DNA of 64,000 bases from Flagellimonas yonaguniensis (GCF_029193885.1 NZ_JARFVB010000001.1:434001-498000), one strand, 5' to 3'; shown: positions 18,861 to 28,118, counted from the first letter of the stretch. A program made the numbers and translations. Notes: generated from the sequence alone by a model not told the origin.

Positions 18861-18894
18861 TAAAGTTGATTATCAGATGTCTTTGAGCACTAAA

Positions 18895-20229
18895 TTAAGG
18901 GTTTTGCACCAAGGGCCTGAACTTTCTTCTAAATTTCCAAACCAGGGAGAATCCGCGAATCATCATCCAGACCACAAAAGCGATCCAAATGGCATAAAAG
19001 CCCAACCCCAAATACATGCCTAAATAAAGACAGGGGATAAAGCCTAAAAAGGTGGCGGCCAAGAGTACATTTCTCAAGTATTTCATTTCGCCCATCCCTT
19101 TGAATATGCCATCAAAAATAAAGGCTAGGGTATTCATGGGCAGTCCAAGAATCACAATGTAAAAGATGCTATAAAAGGTGTTGAGCACGATGTCCTCATT
19201 CGAAAACAGGTAACCGATAGGCCGGTAAAAAATAAACCCGAAGCACATGAGGACGAAGCTTACGATCATCCCGTACTTGAATATGGTCTTGGCGAGTTTC
19301 CACAACCCATCGTAATCTTCAGCGCCCAAAAGCTTACCTCCCATACTGTTGCCCGCTGCGGCATAGCCATCAATAAAAAATGCGGCGAATAACCAAAGGT
19401 TGACGGCTATGGTATGTGCACCGATAAAGCGGTCTCCCAATGTGGTGGCTTCGCGAACCGCCAACATTAAAGCAGCATTGAGGGCCAAGGTCCGTACAAA
19501 AAGGTTGAGGCTCATGAAAATCAACCGTTTGATCTCCTTGTTTAACGGAAAGGTCAGTTTTATGCTGATATCTGTCTTCTTTATCAATAAAATGAGAGCC
19601 AATATGGCCATAATGGCCTGGGCTATCAAACTGGCCCATGCTGCACCCTCCAAATAAAGAGCCGGAATGAAACCTTCAACTCCATAAACCAAGGCAAAAT
19701 CCAATATTATATTAAGACCTGCGCCCAGCATGGCAATGACCATCGGGTAAAAGGTGTTCTGCAATCCACGGAAGATGCCAAACACGGCAAAGGTGAACAG
19801 CGTGAGGGGGAATCCCCAGACCCGAATGGAATAATAGGAAACACAATACTCCAAAATTTTGCCGGATGCGTTGAAGAGCGAAAAAATCTCCTCGATGACA
19901 AAAATGGTGGTGAGCAGTACCACAAGGCTCAAAAGAATGTTGAGGAAAATGGCCTGTGCTGGCATGTTTTTTACTTCGTCAAGTCTTCCAGCACCCAAAT
20001 ACTGGGATATGATGGCAGAAATGGAACTACGTGTTTGACCGAGTACCCAAATAAGCATGGACAAAAAAGAACCAACGATTCCCGCTGCAGCTAAAGACTC
20101 CAGTCCATCCACGGGGATGTTGCCCACAATGGCCGTGTCCGTAATGGAAAGGATGGGTTCCGCAATGCCCGAAATGGTAGCGGGAATCGCCAATTTGTTG
20201 ATGCTCTTAAAATTTACCTGTGTGCTCAA
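18895..20229 (-). CDS. MATE family efflux transporter
   Basis: 444-residue multidrug/toxin extrusion antiporter with twelve predicted membrane helices. It begins KSINKLAIPATISGIAEPIL, as expected for MatE N-terminal repeats, and SLAAAGIVGSFLSMLIWVLG and GRLDEVKNMPAQA match the early loops. Cation-driven drug export is the family role. The substrate is unknown. The C-terminus ends with a basic cytoplasmic tail. Confidence 0.9.
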   Translation of the reverse strand: MSTQVNFKSINKLAIPATISGIAEPILSITDTAIVGNIPVDGLESLAAAGIVGSFLSMLIWVLGQTRSSISAIISQYLGAGRLDEVKNMPAQAIFLNILLSLVVLLTTIFVIEEIFSLFNASGKILEYCVSYYSIRVWGFPLTLFTFAVFGIFRGLQNTFYPMVIAMLGAGLNIILDFALVYGVEGFIPALYLEGAAWASLIAQAIMAILALILLIKKTDISIKLTFPLNKEIKRLIFMSLNLFVRTLALNAALMLAVREATTLGDRFIGAHTIAVNLWLFAAFFIDGYAAAGNSMGGKLLGAEDYDGLWKLAKTIFKYGMIVSFVLMCFGFIFYRPIGYLFSNEDIVLNTFYSIFYIVILGLPMNTLAFIFDGIFKGMGEMKYLRNVLLAATFLGFIPCLYLGMYLGLGFYAIWIAFVVWMMIRGFSLVWKFRRKFRPLVQNP

Positions 20230-20241
20230 ATCGGGCGCAAG

Positions 20242-20742
20242 TTACAGCACTAATTCATAACAATGAAAAGGATGATTGCTTTGTTTGGGAAAGAAGATAT
20301 CGCCGAGTTTTTGATATCCTCTTTGCTCGTAAAAATGCTGGTTTCTTTTGTTTTGGGAAAAGGTGTCCAACCGCACCGATACAAATCCGCTTTTCTTGGA
20401 ATAATTTTCAGCAAAATCCATCATTTGTTGGGCCAGTCCCTTGCCTTGAAGGTCTGGGTGTACTGAAAGACGGTGGATATACGTACTGTTACCATTGGGA
20501 GTGAGCCATTGGATGGGTTTGTATTCTTCGTCCATCAATGTGGATATTACGATGGTGCCCTGAATGGAATTGTTTTCTTCCAACACGAAAAGTTCATCAC
20601 GCTCAATGTCTTTAATAAAGGCTTCTTTGGTGGGGTAGTGCTCGTTCCATTGAAAAATTCCGTTCTCCTGCATTTTTATGGCACAGGCTTGGGTTATGGT
20701 CAAGATATCGGGGATTTCAGATATCTTTGCGTGTCTTATCAT
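20242..20742 (-). CDS. GNAT family N-acetyltransferase
   Basis: 166-residue acetyl-CoA-dependent acetyltransferase. The CoA-binding motif A is HRLSVHPDLQGKGLAQQMM, followed by VRLDTFSQNKRNQHFYEQRGY (motif B). Acceptor substrate unknown. Ends 12 bp from the MATE gene start on the same strand, and is divergent from the universal stress protein gene. Confidence 0.9.
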   Translation of the reverse strand: MIRHAKISEIPDILTITQACAIKMQENGIFQWNEHYPTKEAFIKDIERDELFVLEENNSIQGTIVISTLMDEEYKPIQWLTPNGNSTYIHRLSVHPDLQGKGLAQQMMDFAENYSKKSGFVSVRLDTFSQNKRNQHFYEQRGYQKLGDIFFPKQSNHPFHCYELVL

Positions 20743-20795
20743 TGATTCGTTTCAATTTAATTGTAAATTTAAGGTTTAATCGTAATCACCAAACC

Positions 20796-21593
20796 ATGAA
20801 CAACATACTTGTACCCATTGGAACTTCTCCCAATGCAGCACAAACATTACAATATGCGGTTGACTTTGCTTCGGAATTCGGGGCCAGGATCTACGTTATG
20901 GATGTGTTTGCCGTAACCACGGCCGTAGGAAGCTTGGCCAATGTGGAAGAAAAGGTTGCCAAGAGCAGCAAGGAACATTTAAAGGAAGTGATAAACCAAG
21001 TGGACACCAAAGGTGTTGAGATAAAAATGGCCACCTATAATGGCGATATTATCGATGGTTTAAAGAGCATTAACAAAGAACTTGGCATTGACTTGATCAT
21101 TATTGCACCTAGGAGTAATGATATCCAAGAAGAGCTTTATTTGGGGAACACTTCAGGAAGAATCATCAAACAGACTGAAATTCCCACCTTGATCGTTCCC
21201 AAAGGAACAACCTTTAAACCAGCGGAAAAGATATTGACCGCTTTTGGGTCTGGAATTTTGAAAAGAAGCAGTATTCTGACCCCATTGATAATGATCAAAA
21301 ACAAATTCAGATCGGAAGTAAGCCTATTATTGGTAAAAAGACCAGGGTATACCGAGGATGACCTTAAGGTAAACACCGCTTTGATGGATTTAAGCTCTCA
21401 TTTGACAATTACTGAAAACGGCACCACGTATTTGGGGGTAACAGAGTATTTCCAGAAAGAGCATCCGGACATGCTGTGCGTGTTTCGTAGAAAGCGTGGG
21501 TTCTTTAAAAAACTATGGGAAAAGAACACGATACCAAAATCGGAATTCTTTGTAAAGATACCCGTGCTGGTACTCAGCGTTAAAAAAGATTAA
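20796..21593 (+). CDS. universal stress protein
   Basis: 265-residue cytoplasmic UspA-superfamily protein. The N-terminal domain is complete: MNNILVPIGTSPNAAQTLQY at the start and the ATP-binding loop region GNTSGRIIKQTEIPTLIVPKG. The C-terminal half (from about residue 150) is a second, diverged domain. The frame is open from 20727, but ATG 20796 is where the family begins. Located immediately upstream of the tRNA used as integration site. Confidence 0.88.
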   Translation: MNNILVPIGTSPNAAQTLQYAVDFASEFGARIYVMDVFAVTTAVGSLANVEEKVAKSSKEHLKEVINQVDTKGVEIKMATYNGDIIDGLKSINKELGIDLIIIAPRSNDIQEELYLGNTSGRIIKQTEIPTLIVPKGTTFKPAEKILTAFGSGILKRSSILTPLIMIKNKFRSEVSLLLVKRPGYTEDDLKVNTALMDLSSHLTITENGTTYLGVTEYFQKEHPDMLCVFRRKRGFFKKLWEKNTIPKSEFFVKIPVLVLSVKKD

Positions 21594-21608
21594 GGAAGCG
21601 GCGCAATT

Positions 21609-21640
21609 TTTGATACTTTCGGAAAAAAGTATTTCCTTTG
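21609..21640 (+). promoter_or_regulatory. promoter of tRNA-Ala
   Basis: TTTG (21609-21612), a 20-bp spacer and TTCCTTTG (21633-21640), one base off the TAnnTTTG -7 consensus, end 10 bp before the tRNA. Confidence 0.55.
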
Positions 21641-21650
21641 CGCTCTCTTT

Positions 21651-21724
21651 GGGGGATTAGCTCAGTTGGCTAGAGCGCTTGCCTGGCAGGCAAGAGGCCA
21701 CCGGTTCGAATCCGGTATTCTCCA
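21651..21724 (+). tRNA. tRNA-Ala (anticodon GGC)
   Basis: Cloverleaf can be drawn by hand: acceptor GGGGGAT / ATTCTCC with the G3-U70 pair that marks alanine tRNAs, D-arm GCTC...GAGC, anticodon arm CTTGC-CTGGCAG-GCAAG with anticodon GGC, T-arm ACCGG-TTCGAAT-CCGGT and discriminator A. CCA is not encoded. It is the attachment site of the mobile element to its right: the segment from the anticodon loop to the 3' end recurs at 44468-44510. Confidence 0.95.
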
Positions 21725-21725
21725 C
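21683..21725 (+). repeat. attL: left 43-bp core direct repeat
   Basis: Runs from the tRNA-Ala anticodon loop (CTGGCAGGCAAG) through the T-arm to one base past the discriminator (ATTCTCCAC). It matches 44468-44510 base for base; the flanking bases differ on both sides. Confidence 0.9.
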
Positions 21726-21739
21726 TAATGTTTACAAGG

Positions 21740-21770
21740 GCTTCAAGAGTTTATGACTTTTGAAGCTTTT
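21740..21770 (+). terminator. intrinsic terminator behind tRNA-Ala, inside the element
   Basis: GCTTCAA (21740-21746) pairs with TTGAAGC (21760-21766), followed by a run of six T (21767-21772). It lies on the element side of attL, so the element supplies a terminator to the tRNA it interrupts. Confidence 0.6.
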
Positions 21771-21773
21771 TTC

Positions 21774-21796
21774 ATTTGCACGCAATTTGCACGCAA
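21774..21796 (+). repeat. left arm-type repeat (two TTTGCACGCAA units)
   Basis: Two head-to-tail copies of TTTGCACGCAA, 49 bp inside attL. The same 23 bp occur at 44340-44362 near the other end, in the same orientation. Position and tandem layout are those of integrase arm-binding sites. Confidence 0.7.
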
Positions 21797-21962
21797 TTTT
21801 GGTTTCAAATTAAACTTAGTTTTTTATGATATAAACTGGTCTGTTTTGATGTTTTTCACTCTTTGGAGTATATTTTGAAAGAGTATCACATCATCTATTA
21901 CATTCTTAACTTCTTCTTAGCTTTAAAAAGCTATGTCCCATAAAAGGTGAATTTACGAAACC

Positions 21963-22130
21963 ATGAAAGAAACCACAATTGAGACTAACTCTGGGAAAGT
22001 AGTAATTATTGGAGAACCGTTCCTTAAATCGCCCGTTGTGAAAGACTGGAGTGAAAAACCAGCAGATTCCTTTAAATTCTTCGGACCAAGAAATCTTTTA
22101 AAAAACTTCAAAAAGAAGTTCAATTCTTAG
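21963..22130 (+). CDS. small hypothetical protein, 55 residues
   Basis: ATG 21963 to TAG 22130. Begins MKETTIETNSGKVVIIGEPF and ends with a basic tail (NLLKNFKKKFNS). Aromatic and charged, no membrane segment or known motif. AAAGGTGA about 14 bp upstream could serve as ribosome-binding site. It is the first possible gene inside the left end of the element, in the low-G+C boundary region. Unrecognised; it may be a remnant. Confidence 0.4.
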   Translation: MKETTIETNSGKVVIIGEPFLKSPVVKDWSEKPADSFKFFGPRNLLKNFKKKFNS

Positions 22131-22201
22131 GTGAGCACGAACGACTACAACACTGTGTAAGGTTTAAAAATATTTGAGTAAGGTTTCTAAGAAATATTCC
22201 T

Positions 22202-22552
22202 TTATAACCTATCCGAATCTGGCCAATATTCCTCGTCCAATTTAAGCTCATACTTCTTGAAAAAGAAATGATTGTTTACCATAGGATTTTTGTCATTGTA
22301 AAAGAAGGTTTCGGTTAATTGTGCAATAAGTTTTTCCTTCAGTTGCTTTTGGGACAATTTCTCTTTCCTTATCCATAGAAATAATCTTTTTAGAAGATTT
22401 TTCTACCTCAGGTTTTTCAACTAATATTCTTCCTTATTCTTTGGGATGTATAACAAATGTTCACCACTGTGGCTGTTCTCCCTTATACACACCTTTCCAT
22501 TGAAAGGAAAGATTTCAACGGATTCGGCGAGTCCTTTACGAAATAAAAACAT
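22202..22552 (-). pseudogene. broken hypothetical gene (about 116 codons)
   Basis: From ATG 22552 the frame reads MFLFRKGLAESVEIFPFNGK and on to IPKNKEEY, then meets TAG and a second TAG a few codons later. The same frame resumes as KEKLSQKQLKEKLIAQLTET and ends DEEYWPDSDRL at 22202. Between the stops, the +1 frame reads ILVEKPEVEKSSKKIISMDK, a more protein-like sequence. Two compensating indels are the simplest explanation. No family is recognised. It lies in a decayed, A+T-rich 584-bp stretch that has no other convincing gene. Confidence 0.45.
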
Positions 22553-22714
22553 TGATGTTTTAAATCTTCACGATGACTATTAAAGAAAAATATGATATTA
22601 AAATAGCCTTAATGCCAACTTTTACCGTTTTTGTAGGACTAATTGAATCAGCTTAAAAAATATCAATCTTAAACAAAAAAGTGAGTGTTCCGTTTTTTTA
22701 TAGTTGATATCATA

Positions 22715-23224
22715 TTACTCCTCCAATATTTTTTTTAAGTATTCAGAGACTTCTTCGCATTCGGGAACAAATATTTTGGTTATAAAAGCCTCATTATCAA
22801 CTTTGTATTTTTCAAACATCCTTGAACCATTATTTTTTGAATGAGTTACATTGGCAATTCTATCGCAAAACTTTATGAATGAAGCATTTTTGGTCTCTCT
22901 GATTCCCTTATAGTATTTGTCATTGGCCCGCTCCTGCCTGGTCCGTCCCTTTTCATTTGTCAAGGCATAAGCAAGTTCAGCAATTGTTTCATTTGTCTCC
23001 CTCTTGACATCGTTGTAGGTCTCTCTTGCATCTTCAATAATATCGTGTACCCAACAAGCAGCCAATACATTTTCCCGTTCATCAAATTCTATCAAGTGTA
23101 TAAATTTCAAAGCTGTTTCAAACACCATGTTTAAATGAAAATCATAATCATGTTCGCCATATTTTTGATTTACACTTTTATGTTTTCTGATAGCGTAGTC
23201 TTTTGTTCTTTCCAGTATATCCAT
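22715..23224 (-). CDS. HD-domain phosphohydrolase
   Basis: 169-residue helical protein. The HD metal site is visible: His30 in DYDFHLNMV, WVHDIIEDA (the HD pair with following Glu-Asp) and FIKFCDRIANVTHS (distal Asp). The layout resembles the hydrolase half of RelA/SpoT-like (SAH/MESH1) enzymes and phage-encoded HD proteins, so the substrate is probably a nucleotide such as (p)ppGpp, but this is inference. It is separated from the secreted-protein gene upstream by 288 bp with nothing recognisable, and so may be its own transcript. Confidence 0.8.
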   Translation of the reverse strand: MDILERTKDYAIRKHKSVNQKYGEHDYDFHLNMVFETALKFIHLIEFDERENVLAACWVHDIIEDARETYNDVKRETNETIAELAYALTNEKGRTRQERANDKYYKGIRETKNASFIKFCDRIANVTHSKNNGSRMFEKYKVDNEAFITKIFVPECEEVSEYLKKILEE

Positions 23225-23512
23225 AATTGTATGGTCTATTTTTGTCTTTGGAGAATTATGGTCACCTTCTCAAGGAATTCAAAATTTGTTTTAAGAAAAG
23301 AGAAAACCCAAATAGTCATTACATTAAAACTTGAGTAAATATCCTGATTCTTTTTCACTTTTTGCTTCCCAAAACCAATGGGAAGATCATTCATATCATT
23401 CTCCAACTACTAGTGGATGGAGGCATAGATGTTCTTTCAATCAGGTTTTCATGTTTTGAACCATAGGAGTATATTGATAAATTTCATTAAAAAAGGAATC
23501 TCCACAAAAAAT

Positions 23513-24517
23513 CTACCTGGAATATTCTCCTTTCGCATAAGAAGCCAATATGGATGCATTTGGTGTTTTACAATTATTCGGGAAATCGGAGAAATAGATA
23601 CATTTCGGAATACCTTTTTCAAAGGTGATCCTAACAGTTCCTGGACTGTTGGTTTTGAACCCGTTGTATCTGTAATTTGCGACCAGCTCTGTGGGTCTTC
23701 CTCTGGCATTTGTATATTTTTTTACACCGGATACACTGTTTGGAACGTAACGATTGAATGCCCAAGTTTTTGCCTGGTCGTCCACTAGGTCGTCTATCAA
23801 TCTTTCAAAGTCTTGGTCACCACTTGGCCCTCCTGAATTTTTCATTTTTTCATATTTGCTGCGCTCCTTCATTCGAATTGCCGGCCGGTCCAATGCAAAC
23901 AATCGCAAATTCTCTTCAAGGCGCTCAATAGAGGGACTGGAACAGGGATTAAGATTGAAGATCATGGTCATATCCGTTGCCAGACCTTTGGCTTTATGGG
24001 CCATATCAACGGTATTTCCCATGGCGTTGGGATCGGTCATAATCTCAATAGTAGTCTTTAGTGCGTTTCTGTTCTGTATGTCACGAACGGTCAAATAAGC
24101 CCCGTAAAGTTGAGGACGTGCATAGATTCCTGTACCCACGGTTTCCCACTGTACGCATGTCCTATCCGTCTCCACCCCGAAAACATCGGTTTTGACTCGT
24201 TCCCTAACGCAAACATCTTCCATAATCTCAACTTTATCATAGGGTAGTGCTTGAGGGCAATGCTTTCCAAAAGCCCTTAGATATTGACTGAATAAAGATA
24301 GGAATTCCATGTCCTCCCTGGTCATTTCAATGTTTTCAAAATGCCCCCGAAAGATATAGTCAAAGAACTCTGCATAGTATAATCCTTCTGTATTCAGTTC
24401 CATGGAATCGCCGCTCTTTTTAATATTGATTGGATGTTGTTCAATAGGGTAATCAAAGGAACTAAGGAACATAACTATCATTATAAGGACTGAATTTTTT
24501 AAATACGTATTTTTCAT
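23513..24517 (-). CDS. secreted hypothetical protein of the cargo operon
   Basis: 334 residues from ATG 24517. The N-terminus MKNTYLKNSVLIMIVMFLSS is a signal peptide. The mature part has six or more cysteines (CPQAL, VCVRERV, TCVQWE, NPCSSPS, CIYFS, NCKTP), which suggests disulfides in the periplasm or outside. It also has an acidic/charged stretch DQDFERLIDDLVDDQAKTWA. No known family recognised. It starts 44 bp after the phosphatase gene, the last gene of the minus-strand cargo run. It could be an effector, receptor or exported substrate of the system. Confidence 0.65.
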   Translation of the reverse strand: MKNTYLKNSVLIMIVMFLSSFDYPIEQHPINIKKSGDSMELNTEGLYYAEFFDYIFRGHFENIEMTREDMEFLSLFSQYLRAFGKHCPQALPYDKVEIMEDVCVRERVKTDVFGVETDRTCVQWETVGTGIYARPQLYGAYLTVRDIQNRNALKTTIEIMTDPNAMGNTVDMAHKAKGLATDMTMIFNLNPCSSPSIERLEENLRLFALDRPAIRMKERSKYEKMKNSGGPSGDQDFERLIDDLVDDQAKTWAFNRYVPNSVSGVKKYTNARGRPTELVANYRYNGFKTNSPGTVRITFEKGIPKCIYFSDFPNNCKTPNASILASYAKGEYSR

Positions 24518-24561
24518 CGGTTCAAATTTTCTATAGAAGTTTTTAAGGCTCAAAGCAGTAC

Positions 24562-25305
24562 CTATATCTTATCAATTTTTATTAGGTAAAAGGAGTAATT
24601 ATCCTTCGTGTTTCCCTTTGCCTCGGCCGTTATCATTGCTGATATTTTCTCAACAGGAATTTCCTTTTTAAACAACTTTCCAATTTTTTCCTCGTCTATA
24701 TTCTCGAGGATTCCATCGGAACAGAGCATAAAGAAATCATTCTCTTGAAGATTTTCGATGGTTTTCACATCTACTTTGGATGGGTTCAGGCCATTGATTG
24801 CCCTCGTAATGATATGCCGTTTGGGATGGTTCCTTGCTTCCCGCGGCGTAATCTCTCCCATATCCAACATTGCCTCCACAACTGAATGGTCCTTGGTGCG
24901 GTAGAGCACTTCTCCATCACGAATATGGTATATCCTGCTATCACCTAACCAAGCTATCTGCACTTTTCCAACTTGGTCTGATATATACAAAAGACTCAAT
25001 GTACTTGCCATGCCCTTTGATTCCGGAAAGTTTCTTAAATGTTCACGGAAGGTATTTTCCACAAATTCTAGGGCTTTCGACCAATAGGCTGGATCTTGCA
25101 CTCCCCTGGAAGGGTTATCTTTGATAAAGGAAGCCATTTCGTTACACACCAGACGGGATGCCAATTCACCTTTGGCTTGGCCACCGACACCGTCACATAC
25201 CATGAACAGACGGGAATCCTTGGTTGGAATTGCAGGGTATATGGTATCCTCATTTGATTCCCTACTGCCTATTTCATTGCAACGGACCGGTAGTTGAATT
25301 TCCAT
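24562..25305 (-). CDS. PP2C-family Ser/Thr protein phosphatase
   Basis: 247 residues from ATG 25305 (a TTG at 25314 overlapping the kinase stop is the alternative). Metal-binding and catalytic motifs are complete: RESNEDT near the N-terminus, MVCDGVGGQAKGE, MASTLSLLYI, AWLGDSRIYHI and MLCSDGILENI. It lacks a membrane segment. It lies directly behind the kinase gene, so the obvious role is to reverse phosphorylation by that kinase, as in bacterial PknB/PstP pairs. Confidence 0.93.
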   Translation of the reverse strand: MEIQLPVRCNEIGSRESNEDTIYPAIPTKDSRLFMVCDGVGGQAKGELASRLVCNEMASFIKDNPSRGVQDPAYWSKALEFVENTFREHLRNFPESKGMASTLSLLYISDQVGKVQIAWLGDSRIYHIRDGEVLYRTKDHSVVEAMLDMGEITPREARNHPKRHIITRAINGLNPSKVDVKTIENLQENDFFMLCSDGILENIDEEKIGKLFKKEIPVEKISAMITAEAKGNTKDNYSFYLIKIDKI

Positions 25306-25310
25306 TTTCT

Positions 25311-28073
25311 TCAATATTTTTTAACAACCCAATCACAGGCTTTTTTATACCCCTTTTCACAAGATCGTTGAAACCAGGTTTTTGCCAGATAGATGTTTTT
25401 TCCGGTTCCAAGGCCACTATAGTAACAAGAGGCTAGGTTATACATTCCGACTCGATCACCATTTTTGGCAGACTTTTGATATAGTTCAAAAGCCCGTTTC
25501 ATGTTTTTAGACCCTCCGAGGCCACTGTCGTACATATAGCCGAGATAACTTTGCGCATTGGCATGATTTCGATCGGCCGCCTTTTGGAACCATTTTTTGG
25601 CAGCGTAATAATATTTGCCATTGTAATACATCACCGCCACCCTGTATTGGCTGTGCAAGTCACCATTTTCTGCGGCTTTCAAATACCACGGGGTAGCATT
25701 TCCTTTTTTGTCCTTGCCCAACTTGAGGTCGTAATACAGGTCAGCCAATTTTATTTGAGCTTCGAGATGGCCTTTAGTAGCTACATTGAGATACCTTCTT
25801 TCGGCTTCCAAATAGTCTACAGGCCCAGCCAAACCCTTTTCAGCCATAGTGCCTAACATGAAGTCTGCAGCTAAAATATCTTGGGCCGCTGATTTGGTAA
25901 AAAATTCTTTGGCCTTTTCGTAATCCTTGTTTATTCCTTTTCCTTCATAATATAATCTGCCTAAAGCGTAAAGAGCTGAACCTTGATTTTGACCAGCGGC
26001 AAGCTCATAATATTTTATTGCCTTGGGCAGATCTACGGTTCCATCCGCTTCCCCATATTCAAGGATTTTAGCCATCATGTATTGTGAGTTGGCATACCCT
26101 TTGTCAGCGGCTTTTTGGTACCAACCTTTTGCATTTTTTATGTCTTTTGTAATACCCCATCCATAATAGTGCAGAAGACCCATATTGTGCATTCCGAACG
26201 TATTTCCCTTATCGGCCGCCAATTGGAACCATTTCTTGGCCTCTTGATAATTCTTGTCGGTGAAATATAAAGTGCCCAATTCATTTTGAGCTCCCAAATG
26301 TCCTTTATCTGCCGCTTTGGTCAACCATTGTATTGCCTTTATGCGGTCCGTTTTAGCCAATACTCCATTTTTATAGAAAATGCCCAGATTAAATTGGGAA
26401 ATAATATCCTCGTTCTCAGCAGCGATTGTAAATAGTTCCAAAGCCTTCACAGTATCTTTGGCCACATACTGACCAAACCTGTACATATTTGCCATGCCCC
26501 GATATCCAGAATACCTGCCGATGGACGCGCATTTTTCATACCCCTCGAACGCTTCCTTATAATTTTTTTCAGACGTATTGAGGATTGCTAGGTTTTCGAT
26601 TGCAGCTGGATGGCCCTTACTAGAAGCTTTTTCATAATACAGTTTTGCCTTACTCGCGTCCTTTTCCATAACAAAACCAAAAAAGTGCATTAACCCCCTT
26701 AGATTTAGAGCCTCTGGGTTACCATCATCGCTTAGAGTCACAATGCTGTTCTTTGCCTTTCCATAGAATTTTTTGGCCTCGACCGTGTCCATATCCACAC
26801 CGAGTTCGTTCTGATAGGCCCATCCATGATTAAAGTTCGCCAGGTCATATCCTGCATCAATGGCCATATCCGCATATTCAAAGCCCTTTTCGTAATCGAC
26901 CTCTGTCCCGTACCCATTTTGATTGAATCTGGAAAGGAAATAAAAGGCTTCTCCGGACCCATAGTCGGAGGCCTTAATAAAGATGTCATAGGCCTCTTTG
27001 AATTTGCCTTCTTTATAAAGGTTCCACCCATCTGCCAAAAGCGTATTTATCTTGTTGGAGCGATAAAAAGCGTAGCCCCCGAAGCCCAGTCCCAAAACCA
27101 AAAAGAATGTTATCAGGGCAGGCCAGACCTTTTTCCTTTTTCCCCTTTTACCTTTGTCCTTGGATATATTTGAAGGAATAAAAATGGTGCCCTCGCCACC
27201 ATCGATTTCGTTCACCGCACGTACGAAGCCGGAGACAGAGGAAAATCTATCTATGGCATTTTTCTCAAGACTGGTGCGTAAAATGGCTTTATATTTTTCT
27301 GGAACTTCCGAGTAATCCGGTTCTTCACCAATGATACTATCCCTGGTCAGTTCATAGTCCTTACTGCCATGACCAAAAGGTAATTTACCCGTCAACATCT
27401 TGTAAAACATGATTCCCAAGGCCCAAACGTCCGTTCGTTCACCGATTTCACCATTCAATCCAAACTTCTTTTTGAAGAACTGCTCAGGGGCCATATAATG
27501 GGGTGTTCCTACCCCCTCGGTCATGGACTGTTGGATGGTTTTTTCGGATAGGACATCTTGACTGATACCAAAATCCGTTATTTTGGAAACTCTATTTCCG
27601 CCTCTATCCTTGCCGAAAAGAACATTGCCAGGCTTTAAATCCCTATGAATGATACCCTGTCCATGAAGATAATCCACGGCTTGGGCGACTTCCAAAATGA
27701 TTTTTTCGGAATCCTCTAGGGACAGGCCTTTTTGTATGGCCTGGGCTAAGGTGCCCTCCCCAGCATATTCCATAATAAGAACTGGATAGCTGGCATTTCT
27801 TCCCATGGCATCTTTGTGGACAATGTACTCGAGATCATAATAAGTGATCAGATGCGTATGAGAAAGCCCATCAATTTTGGAGAACTCCTGTTCCAGACTG
27901 TACTTTTTCTGTCCCGTACTCCCTTGTGTACCCCTGGATACGGCTTCTTTGTAAATCTTTAGTGCCACATACCTGCCTTCGGTATTTAAATCACGTGCCT
28001 TGAAAACCTCGGCAAATCCACCTTCCGCGATTAGGTCTTTTTCAGGGTCCCACTCATAATGTGATAGTTTCAT
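25311..28073 (-). CDS. transmembrane Ser/Thr protein kinase with Sel1-like repeats
   Basis: 920 residues in three parts. Residues 10-290 form a Hanks-type kinase: ATP lysine Lys39 (VALKI), HRDLKPGNV (His143-Arg144-Asp145), DFG 167-169 and APE 195-197, so it should be active. A basic stretch and one membrane helix follow (about 317-337, WPALITFFLVLGLGFGGYAF). From about 345 to the end run roughly fifteen Sel1-like repeats (e.g. AKKWFQLAADKGNTFGMHNM) on the far, periplasmic side. The kinase would sense something outside through the repeats and phosphorylate targets inside. The FHA-ABC transporter of the same operon is a likely partner. Confidence 0.94.
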   Translation of the reverse strand: MKLSHYEWDPEKDLIAEGGFAEVFKARDLNTEGRYVALKIYKEAVSRGTQGSTGQKKYSLEQEFSKIDGLSHTHLITYYDLEYIVHKDAMGRNASYPVLIMEYAGEGTLAQAIQKGLSLEDSEKIILEVAQAVDYLHGQGIIHRDLKPGNVLFGKDRGGNRVSKITDFGISQDVLSEKTIQQSMTEGVGTPHYMAPEQFFKKKFGLNGEIGERTDVWALGIMFYKMLTGKLPFGHGSKDYELTRDSIIGEEPDYSEVPEKYKAILRTSLEKNAIDRFSSVSGFVRAVNEIDGGEGTIFIPSNISKDKGKRGKRKKVWPALITFFLVLGLGFGGYAFYRSNKINTLLADGWNLYKEGKFKEAYDIFIKASDYGSGEAFYFLSRFNQNGYGTEVDYEKGFEYADMAIDAGYDLANFNHGWAYQNELGVDMDTVEAKKFYGKAKNSIVTLSDDGNPEALNLRGLMHFFGFVMEKDASKAKLYYEKASSKGHPAAIENLAILNTSEKNYKEAFEGYEKCASIGRYSGYRGMANMYRFGQYVAKDTVKALELFTIAAENEDIISQFNLGIFYKNGVLAKTDRIKAIQWLTKAADKGHLGAQNELGTLYFTDKNYQEAKKWFQLAADKGNTFGMHNMGLLHYYGWGITKDIKNAKGWYQKAADKGYANSQYMMAKILEYGEADGTVDLPKAIKYYELAAGQNQGSALYALGRLYYEGKGINKDYEKAKEFFTKSAAQDILAADFMLGTMAEKGLAGPVDYLEAERRYLNVATKGHLEAQIKLADLYYDLKLGKDKKGNATPWYLKAAENGDLHSQYRVAVMYYNGKYYYAAKKWFQKAADRNHANAQSYLGYMYDSGLGGSKNMKRAFELYQKSAKNGDRVGMYNLASCYYSGLGTGKNIYLAKTWFQRSCEKGYKKACDWVVKKY

Positions 28074-28118
28074 AGGTTTTTTGTTGTTTGTTCGGTCGTT
28101 TCCTAAATGTACTAAAAA

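Noticed and set aside
22573-22656. 27-codon frame on the plus strand
   Set aside because: Too short, no ribosome-binding site and no conservation argument; lies in the decayed left edge.
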